Assembly (NCBI GenBank): GCA_028564705.1
Contig: JAPXFQ010001133.1
Location: forward strand, 2,990,001 to 3,054,000
DNA: 64,000 nt
Direction: 5' to 3'
Source of the DNA: Apricaphanius iberus
Lineage: Eukaryota > Chordata > Actinopteri > Cyprinodontiformes > Aphaniidae
Every line of letters starts with the position of its first letter. Position 1 is the stretch's first letter. Both the position numbers and the translations under genes were made by a program. The notes under the pieces are model-generated. The model ran no database searches. It saw only the letters and a list, made by a program, of their open reading frames with translations, and had not been told where the DNA came from. Of the stretch, positions 56,107-64,000 are shown one piece after another.

Positions 56107-57207
56107 TGCCTGCACTCACCTGTAGCTCCTGGTGTGATGGTTGTGCCAGGCTAACCAAGAGCATCAAGGAATTAGAGCAGAGGATCTCCAATTTACACCT
56201 GATCCAGGACCACGAGCGCAACGTGGACATCATAGTCGGCCGAACTTTCACTGCTGCCACCAGCGCCCAGCTGGCCGAAACAATCCCCTGCCAGCCCGGT
56301 GAAGGTGCGGAGGGGGATTCCATTGCCTGGTCTCCAGGCGGACTCGGGCAGACGAACGCCGGCGGAGGTACAACATCTACAGCAGAGGAGGAGCGCTGGT
56401 TCCAGCAGGGGGCTAAACCAAAAGCCCCCCTCAGCTCCACTACGGTGCCCCAGGGTGCGTGGTCGACGATCCGGGCCTGGTCGCGGTGAGGGCGCCCGGA
56501 GCTGCTGCCACCGATCTCCTCCTCCCGGCCTTCCGCTGTCGAACCGCTTCAGTGCCCTGGGGGACGACTTCCCTCCTCTGACCTTCCCTCCAACCGTGCC
56601 GAAAACCAGCAGGACCGCCACCCATCCCCTCCCAGCAGCCGGGCAGCAGTCGGACTCCGGTAGCCACCCACGTCGCGCCAAACCCAGGACTACAGCCGGG
56701 ACCCGCCGAGGAGTGCTTCACTACACCCCGAATCCACGGAACGAGCTCTCGGCGCCCTCTAAACACCGCTGCAGTCCTGTGGAAGCGAAGCTGGCCAAAA
56801 TCCAGCAGGTCCTGGATAACGAGGGATCTTCTGCTCAGAATCAGCCTGCACATCATCAACCCAGGACTCTCATCATAGGAGATTCTATTATCCGGCATGT
56901 TAGGATGAGAGGAGCTGTCACCCTGTGTTTCCGTGGAGTTACAGTAAAGGATATTTCTGAACAGATTCTTGACTCCATCCAACGTCATGCAACTGTGAGT
57001 ATAGTTATAATTCATGCTGGCACCAACGACATCCGTAAACAGCAGTCTGAGCTTTTAAAGCAGGATTTTATTAATCTTTTTAATCTTTTTAAAGACAAGC
57101 CCCTATCTGTTTTTATTTCTGGCCCCACTCCAACCATCAGCAGAGGAATAAATCGCTTCAGCAGGTTACTCTCTCTCTTAACACTTAGCTTTCCTCTGTT
57201 ACCGTGA
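56107..57207 (+). pseudogene. LINE ORF1 (coiled coil plus esterase), frameshifted
   Basis: It begins MPALTCSSWCDGCARLTKSI with a short coiled coil, then shifts frame near 56450. It continues as a proline/serine-rich linker and an SGNH-esterase-like domain (GDSIIRHV near 56878, HAGTNDI near 57013). The last esterase block is in another frame after 57204 and reads DGLDLNRQG. ORF1 esterase domains are known in L2/CR1 LINEs such as zebrafish ZfL2. Confidence 0.82.
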
Positions 57208-57599
57208 TGCACAATATTGGTTTTATAGACAATTTTAACATTTTCTGGGGTAGGAGTCAATTGTTTGGGGCAGATGGACTAGATCTTAACAGACAAGGTA
57301 CACGCATGCTGGCATTAAGCCTGGCATACCCTCGCCCACCCCTGTCGCCTACACCAGCTCCAGCTGCTCCTGCCCTCTCTGCCCCATCCATCACATCCTG
57401 ATGTGCAGCTGGTCCTTGTTCCTATGAACTCAATCCTGATTTTAACAGTAATTCACATTTCGGACTTGGACCTTACCCTACTTCATTCATACCTGTAATT
57501 GTCAGCAGAGAGCGAAGAAATAACCATAAACTGAAAAAATGCAACCCAAATAATAATAAACAGTTACTAAAAATCCCACCTACAGTAAATCATACAGTC

Positions 57600-60377
57600 A
57601 CTCAATCACCAACCACTATTGCTCTTTTAAATGTTCGCTCTCTGCTGAATAAAAGTTTTAATAACTTTTCAATAACCTTCAGTGTTTATTTTTAACGGAG
57701 ACATGGCTGAGTGCAGATGCCCCTGCTGTTCTTACAGAGGCCTCTCCACCTAATTTTAACTTTTCATATTCAACAAGGAGTAGCATGAGGGGAGGCGGAA
57801 CTGCTTCTATAACTTCATAAACTCTTTCTGCCAAACCTGTTTTATTTGATAATTTTACTACGTTTGAATACACTACCTCTGTTTTTAGCACTCCTCAGAT
57901 TTTATGTGTCACCGTTTATAGGCCACCGAAATGTAATGTACTTTTTCTTCCAGAATTTTCAGAGTTTTTATCAATTTTTGCTCAACTCTTATGAAAGGAT
58001 AATTTTAGCTGGTGATTTTAATCTACATATAGATAACCTTTTAGATCCTTTATCAACAGATTTTTAAAATATTTTAAATTATCTGGATTTTAGCCAACAT
58101 GTCATACATCCAACTCACAACAGAAGACACACTCTGGAATTGGTCATCACGTATGGCCTGTCCATCAGTGTGTCCTCTGTTGTAGACTTGGCTGTCTCTG
58201 ACCACTACTGTGTGTTTTTCATAATCACCAGTTTTATCCAATCAGAGACCTCTGTGAGAACTGTCACGAAGCATCATCTAACCCCTGAAGTGGCTGCAGG
58301 TTGTCTTGAAGTTTTAAAAAAAATTCTTCCTATGCCTTTACCTGCCCCCTGTGATTTTATTGTAAATGATTTTAACAGTAGGCTTCAATCTGCTCTAGAC
58401 CTGCTGGCTCCACTTAAAACTGTAAAGATACATTCAAAATGCACAGTACTATGGAGAAATTAGGGTGTTAAAAAAGACAGAAAGAAAATGGAGGAAAAAT
58501 AAAATTACAACAAATCATCAGATTTACATAGAACATCTCAAATTATACAATAACGCTTTAAGAAATTCCAGAAATGCATACTTTTCCAGAATCATCTCAG
58601 AACATAAAAATAACCCCAAAATTCTGTTTTCCACTATTGACAACATTCTCAATCGTAATTCAAATATTTTTCAGAAAACGCCCTCAAACACTCTCTGTGA
58701 GGAGTTTGCAGACCACTTCAGAGGGAAGGTAGACACCATCAGATGTAATATTTCATCCTCTCAAACTAACATGGTTTTAGCCAAATCTGAGTGTCTGCCT
58801 TCACCAGAGCAAACACTGGACATTTTTGTCCTGGTGGAAGCTGGGACCCTTGATAACGTTTTCTCCTCAGTGAGGCCCACCACAAGCGCTTTGGACCCGA
58901 TTCCCACCAGGTTTTTTAAACAATTTTATGGTTCTTTTAAAGATGAGATTTTAAACTTTATGAATTGATCCCTTCAGGCGGGGGTTTTTCCTGCCGTCTT
59001 TAAAGCGGCAGTAGTGAGGCCCCTGCTGAAGAAGAGCAATTTAGATTTTAATGATTTAAACAACTACCGACCAGTATCTAACTCACCATTTTTAAGTAAA
59101 GTTTTAGAAAAACTTGTTTTTATTCAACTTAATGATTTTATTAATGATCATAATGTCCTAGAGAAATTTCAGTCTGGTTTTAGGATGAACCACAGCACAG
59201 AGACGGCTCTTTTAAAGATTTTAAATGATTTTAGAATAAGCTATGATGCTAAAAAGGTGTCAGTGTTGGTTCTCCGGGATCTTAGCGCTGCCTTTGATAC
59301 AGTAGACCACACTATTCCTTTAACCCGTTTTAAAAAGATCGGCCTCTCTGGTGCTTTTCGTAAATGGTTCACATCCTACCTCACAGAAAGGACTTTTATG
59401 GTAAGTTTAGATACCTGTTCCTCTAAGGTCCAAAAGATCACTTGTGGTGTGCCCCAGGGTTCAGTTTTAGGCCCAGTGCTTTTTAACCTGTATATGCTCC
59501 CTCTTGGCAGTGTTATCAGGAGACATGGAGTTAACTTTCACAGTTATGCTGATGATACACAGTTGTACATCTCCATGTCTCCTGATGACACACGGCCAAT
59601 GGATGAGCTTTTTAACTGCATTTTAGACATTAAATCCTGGATGGCAGAAAACTTTCTCCAGCTCAACCAGGACAAAACTGATGTTTTAGTTATCGGTCCT
59701 GAAGCTCAGAGAGAGAAACTTTTACCAAAACTAAAATCATTGTCTTTTAATCCTTCTTTACAAGTGAAGAACCTGGGTGTGATTTTTGACTCTGAGCTGA
59801 CTTTTATTCCACACATTAAAAATATCACTAAAATAGGTTTTTATCACCTAAAGAACATTGCCAGAGTCCGTCCCATTCTCTTTTGGGCCAATACAGAGAC
59901 GCTATTGCAGCTTTTATCACCAGTAGAATTGATTACTGTAACGCCCTGCTTTCTGGTCTTCCCAAAAAGACCACCTCAAGTTTACAGCTTTTACAGAATT
60001 CAGCAGCTCGTGTCCTGATGAAGACCAGGAGGCGGGAGCACATTACACCGGTCTTAGAATCACTGCGTTGGCTCCCCGTATGTTTTAGGATCAATTTTAA
60101 GGTTCTTTTAATGGTTTTTAAGTGTCTTAATGGTCTTGGGCCTTCTTATCTGTCAGAATTGCTTTTACTGTATGAATCCTCGCGGTCTCTTCGCTCCTCT
60201 AGCAGCCGTCTCCTTATCATTCCCAAAGTCAGGACACAAACTCATGGTGAGGCGTCTTTTCATTATTTTGGCCCTCACCTCTGGAACAGACTACCAGAGG
60301 ATCTCAAGGCCGCAGAGAACGTTCATGTTTTTAAGAGCAGGCTCAAGACTCACCTTTTTAACCAAGTTTTTAATTAG
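57600..60377 (+). pseudogene. LINE ORF2 (endonuclease and RT), broken
   Basis: Endonuclease motifs LLNVRSLLNK (57620), LAGDFNLHID (58008) and VSDHYCVFF (58193) lie in fragments with stops between them. RT is well kept at 59014-60018 (LNNYRPVSNSPFLSKVLEK, GVPQGSVLGPVLFN, YADDTQLYISM). A frameshift near 59950 separates the C-terminal part ([27 protein letters not shown]). Dead copy. Confidence 0.9.
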
Positions 60378-61021
60378 CTATTATTTATTAATATCTGTTT
60401 AAATTAGATGTTTTACCCAATCTACTTTTTAGTTTAGCTTTTAATTGTTTATTAATTCATATGCTTAGCATTTTATCTTGATTTTATCTTATTGTTTTAT
60501 ACTCATTGTTTTACACTTTATATACTTTATATTTTATAAACTTTGTATTTTAACTTATTTTAATCTTTCGTCCCAGTGATTCCTCTATGGGATCCCTCTG
60601 CATCGGGGGCGGTGGTCTGCTGTGGGTGCCTAGGTACCCCCCAGGTACTGCCTGGGTGGAGGTGGGGGTATCATCCCTCACTCCTCTGGGCACCCTGGGT
60701 TGGTGCCTTGGCTGCTGATCTGCTGCCGATGCAGATGGCTCCCATGAAGGCGTTTCCTGGCTCATCTGTACTCAGCCCACTGTTTTTTATTTATTTATTT
60801 ATTATTATTTATTTTTATTTTTTAAAGCTTTTAAGTGTGTGTGTGTGTGTATGGCTGATGGGTTGGGTTGGGACCGGGGTGTAGTTGTGATGATGATTTT
60901 ATTTTTGGTTTTTGAACAGGGGGTTGGGGGTTTGTGGGGTCATTTTAAATCTGTAAAGCACTTTGAGAAACCATGTTTAAAAAGCGCTTTATAAATAAAG
61001 TTTGATTTGATTTGATTAGCA

Positions 61022-61810
61022 CTGTCACACCAGTTCAGGCACAAAGTCATTGAGTTAGGCCACTTGATTCCCTGGGCAGGTCATATGGCATTTTACAAGA
61101 CTTTTAATAGAATCAGCAGCCGTTTTGTTTGGCCAGGAATGTATACTCAGGTCTCCAAGTTTTGCAGTTCATGTGAAAAATGTCAGCTGACTTCAGGCAA
61201 AGGTGGAGCACGAGCACAGTTACAAACATTGCCAATCATTGGAACACCTTTTGAAAGGATAGGCATGGACATTGTGGGCCCCCTAGAAAAAAGCTCCTCA
61301 GGTTATCGATACATATTGGCGATATGTGACTATGCTACACGGTATCCTGATGCCCTTCCTCCCAGATCAATCAAAGCCAGACAAATTACTAACTGTCTCC
61401 TGCAACTGTTCTCCAGAGTAGGAATCCCAAAAGAAATTCTTACTGATTGTGGCAGAAACTTTTTGTCCAGATTATTGCAACAGATTTTCAAGTTGCTAGG
61501 GATTAATGGACTTAAGACCACCCCTTATCGACCCCAGACAGACGGGCTGGTGAAGAGATATAACCAGACTCTGAAAAATATGCTGCGCAAGTTTGTGTCT
61601 GACACAGGTGCTGACTGGGACCAATGGCTACCATACCTGTTATTTGCATACCGGGAAGTCCCTCAGCTGTCTACAGGATTTTCACCCTTTGAACTGTTGT
61701 ATGGACGCCAAGTGAGAGGTCCTTTGGATCTGCTGAGAAACTGCTGGGAAGACCCTAAGTCAGAGGGTGAGAACATCGCAGCATATGTCATCAACATGAG
61801 AGAGAAATAG
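61022..61810 (+). pseudogene. Gmr1-like integrase
   Basis: Zinc-binding HHCC (GHLIPWAGH then CSSCEKC) followed by the rve core: MDIVGP (first Asp), LTDCGRNF (second Asp) and DGLVKRYNQTL, where the catalytic Glu is Lys (codon 61553-61555). A TAG at 61808-61810 ends the frame; coding similarity continues to about 62090. Confidence 0.9.
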
Positions 61811-62300
61811 CAGGAAATGGCATCATTGGCACAGGACAACCTGAAAGCAGCTCAACACCAGCAAAAGATCTGGTATGATCAGAAGGCCAAGGACAGGACC
61901 TTCCTTCCAAGACAGAAGGTACTACTTCTGCTTCCCACCAGTGACAACAAGCTCTTGACTAAATGGCATGGACCATATGAGATCACCAAACAAGTGAGTA
62001 AACTAATTTATGAACTGTACATGCCAGAAAAGGTCTAAAAAGAATCAGTCATTTCATGTCAACCTGTTAAAAGAGTTCCACAGCCGACAGGAGCCAGTGC
62101 ACCAGGAGTTGTTTGTGCAGGCAGTGAAGGATGAGGAGGTGCCTGAAAAGTTTTTTCCAACTGGCATTTCAGACTGTTCTTCAGTTGATGTTTCTCATCT
62201 GTCCTCTATTGAGCAGGCCAGCATTAAACCCCTTTTGGATCAGAAACTCTTTCGAGAACCCCCGGCTTTACCTCACTGGTGCGACACAAGATTGGGGTGA
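61811..62300 (+). pseudogene. Gmr1-like integrase C-terminus and linker to RT
   Basis: Reads through two frames: KQHQKIWYDQKA-like words, PRQKVLLLLPTSDNKLL, then HVNLLKEFHSRQEP and a spacer (SSIEQASIKPLL) directly preceding RT. This physical continuity shows that the integrase-before-RT order is native, not a chance juxtaposition. Confidence 0.8.
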
Positions 62301-62885
62301 AAGAAGATGCACCTAGTCGTCAAAAGAGTTACTGCCTACCACAGCGGTTGGTGCCAGTGCTGGAAAAGGAACTCAAACTGATGTTGGATCTGGGAATAAT
62401 TAAGCAATCAAGTATTGAGAGGTGCAGTCCAATAGTGCTAGTACCAAAAAAAAGATGGTTCATCGAGGTTTTGCATAGATTTGAGATATTTGAATACGGT
62501 GTCGAATTTTGACCCTTCCCCAATGCCTAGAGTGGATGACCTGTTGGAGAGAGTCGGTTCAGCAAGCTACATCACAACGCTGGATCAATGCAAAGGATAC
62601 TGGCAGGTGGCATTGGCACCAGAAGCAAGAGAGCTGACCACGTTTAAAACTCGTTTTGGTATGTACCAATTTAAAGTCATGCCATTTGGGCTCCAGGGTG
62701 CACCAACAACATTTCAGCGGTTGATGGATCATGTATCAGCGTTTTCTGCAGCATATCTGGAAGATGTTGTGGTGTACAGTTGGTCCTGGGAGGAGCACGT
62801 GACTCACCTAAAAGAAGTGCTACACCACATCAAAGCAGCTGGGCTTACAATTAATCCTAAGAAGTGCAAAATAGCCCAGAGAGAA
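62301..62885 (+). pseudogene. Gmr1-like reverse transcriptase, truncated
   Basis: QRLVPVLEKELKLMLDLGII, CSPIVLVPKK, then after a frameshift LDQCKGYWQVALAPEA, TTFKTRFGMYQFKVMPFGL, and the catalytic box YLEDVVVYS, where YLDD is expected. It stops at NPKKCKIAQREV, joined abruptly to the 3' LTR-like repeat. RNase H is absent. Confidence 0.88.
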
Positions 62886-63300
62886 GTTTTTCTATTGTCT
62901 GTACAGCACTCGATATAAATACTTTGCACTTTAGAGAAGGCACTTCAGCACTTTATTTAGCACTGCACTTTAAGCATGGATTTGCACATCAAGAACATTT
63001 GAACATGAGAAGTTTTAACTATTTATTGAGTATTTTAATAATTGGTATGTAGCCTTTTTTTCCAGGTCCTCCACAGCTGCTCCTCATTTAGAATGGTGGT
63101 GGTTGCCTGTGAAGACAGAAGATTGAAAATGGTAAAAGGTCTACTCATGAGTTCAACTAAGAAAAGGCAGTGTAAAATCTAATTTATGAAGTGAGTGCAA
63201 AGAGGTTCCTGAAATGTTTTCTCACCTGGTTTTTCGTTGTCCTCTCCAGGGTGTTTGGGCAAATGTTTCCCCGGGGGTCCAGACACTCTTTAAAGGTTCC
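62886..63300 (+). repeat. Gmr1-like 3' LTR-like repeat
   Basis: 415-nt copy of 52326-52666 plus 54267-54350 without the hAT-like insertion. Confidence 0.82.
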
Positions 63301-64000
63301 GGGAGAGGTCGTAGGAGAAGAGAGGGTGGGGTGTTGTTTATAGGGTTTTCTGTTTGGTGTTACATGATTAAGTGTTGTGTTAAAATGTAAAATCTTTATA
63401 AAAAAATAACTAGTAAAATGTATTTTATATTTAAAATGTTTTAGAAGCAGTTTGTATTGTAAATGGAAGAAGTATTGTGTTAAACTTCCCTGTGGGTGGA
63501 AAATGGGTTAGTCCAGTTAACAGCTGAAACTATTTAATGCTGCAAAATGTAATTGGTAGAGGTTCTCTTTTCATGTGCTGTAACATGGATAACATGCTAA
63601 AATAAACTGATGCTGCCGCCATCATCTTCTTCAAATCTGTAAATCCAGCCGCAAAAGGCTGCCTGATGACAAGCGCTAAATGGATTCCGTGTATCCTGCT
63701 GCAGGTTTAAAAGGCGAAATGCTCTCTGCGTCTGATTAGTAAATCAGCTGCGGGATGTTTTTGCGACGCTGTGCGGTTTGAGTCCGTTTTAACCAGCGTA
63801 AACCGTTGATAAATTAAGCCCTGGGTCTGCTGATAAACGTTACAGACTACCCTAAAATACAAAAAGCAGATGTAGAAGCAGTCATTTTGAACTGGATTAT
63901 TTTGTAAAATATAGATTTGTAGGCTTGAAGACTGCCCAACCGTTAGCTGCTAACTACACTGAAGCTAGCATATCTGCTTCTGAGAGTTAGTTCAATGTTG
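63301..64000. other. Flank with a terminus of the 38.3-kb repeat family
   Basis: 63301-63590 has nothing recognised. About 63600-63825 ends GCGTAAACCGTTGATAAATT AAGCCCTG, resembling in inverse the left end at 38337. The rest is unassigned. Confidence 0.4.

Larger units (their letters stand above)
55890..61018 (+). mobile_element. L2-clade LINE inserted in the Gypsy element
   Basis: Nearly full-length, about 5.1 kb: 5' region, ORF1 with an esterase domain, ORF2 with endonuclease and RT, and a 3' end AAGCGCTTTATAAATAAAG followed by a (TTTGA)n tail, as in L2-type LINEs. Several frameshifts and stops. Gypsy coding sequence resumes right after the tail. The left border is approximate and no clear target duplication was found. 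Confidence 0.85.
52326..63300 (+). mobile_element. Gmr1-like Ty3/Gypsy retrotransposon, interrupted
   Basis: LTR-like direct repeats at 52326-54350 (with an insertion) and 62886-63300 enclose gag, zinc knuckle, protease, integrase and then RT. Integrase before RT is the hallmark of Gmr1-like Gypsy elements, described first in Atlantic cod. A hAT-like element sits in the 5' repeat and an L2-clade LINE between protease and integrase. RNase H and the end of RT are missing. Exact LTR ends and target duplication were not resolved. Confidence 0.8.

Overview
The window looks like a piece of a teleost fish genome. The evidence is long introns packed with fish-type transposons (Tc1, hAT, Harbinger-like, L2-clade LINE, Ty1/copia and Gmr1-like Gypsy elements, a tRNA-derived SINE) around two vertebrate genes. 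There are no prokaryotic operons, rRNA, tRNA or CRISPR features. All calls come from reading the sequence; no database search was run.

Genes. (1) The last two coding exons of a CTD small phosphatase gene (ctdsp1-like, + strand, 3345-3773). Its upstream exons lie outside the window. (2) A complete obscurin-like gene, obsl1 (- strand, 37664 down to 14636). I could place 24 coding exons with conventional splice sites. Their lengths sum to 6612 nt, a single open frame of 2203 codons plus stop, encoding 22 Ig domains and one fibronectin III domain. The two genes are convergent, tail to tail. OBSL1 is a scaffold of the 3M (CUL7) ubiquitin-ligase complex and, in muscle, of the sarcomeric M-band. CTDSP1 is a nuclear phosphatase of the RNA polymerase II tail. 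Nothing in the window links their functions.

Layout. 1-3344: ctdsp1 intron with a decayed LINE and an AT-rich array built on AAATATTTAG. 3345-3773: ctdsp1 exons. 3774-14450: 3' flank with more of that array, a 1.9-kb DNA transposon (7977-9874) and a 16-bp minisatellite (9980-12690) split by a solo LTR and a Tc1 element. 14636-37664: obsl1, whose introns hold a TIR element with a Harbinger MITE nested in it (20812-23526), a 4-kb inverted-repeat element (27822-31787) inside a CCATCC satellite (27731-33215), a SINE with a perfect 14-bp duplication, and MITEs. 37665-48000: TE-rich upstream flank with no recognised gene. 48024-51995: a Ty1/copia element with both LTRs and a 5-bp duplication. About 52326-63300: a broken Gmr1-like Gypsy element (integrase encoded before reverse transcriptase), interrupted by a 1.6-kb hAT-like insertion and by a 5-kb L2-clade LINE.

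Most informative points: three obsl1 Ig domains are each split by an extra intron where the other single-exon Ig domains are not; the nested insertions can be ordered because empty sites survive in the same window; the copia primer-binding site matches the anticodon arm of initiator tRNA-Met; and the Gypsy element has the unusual integrase-first order.
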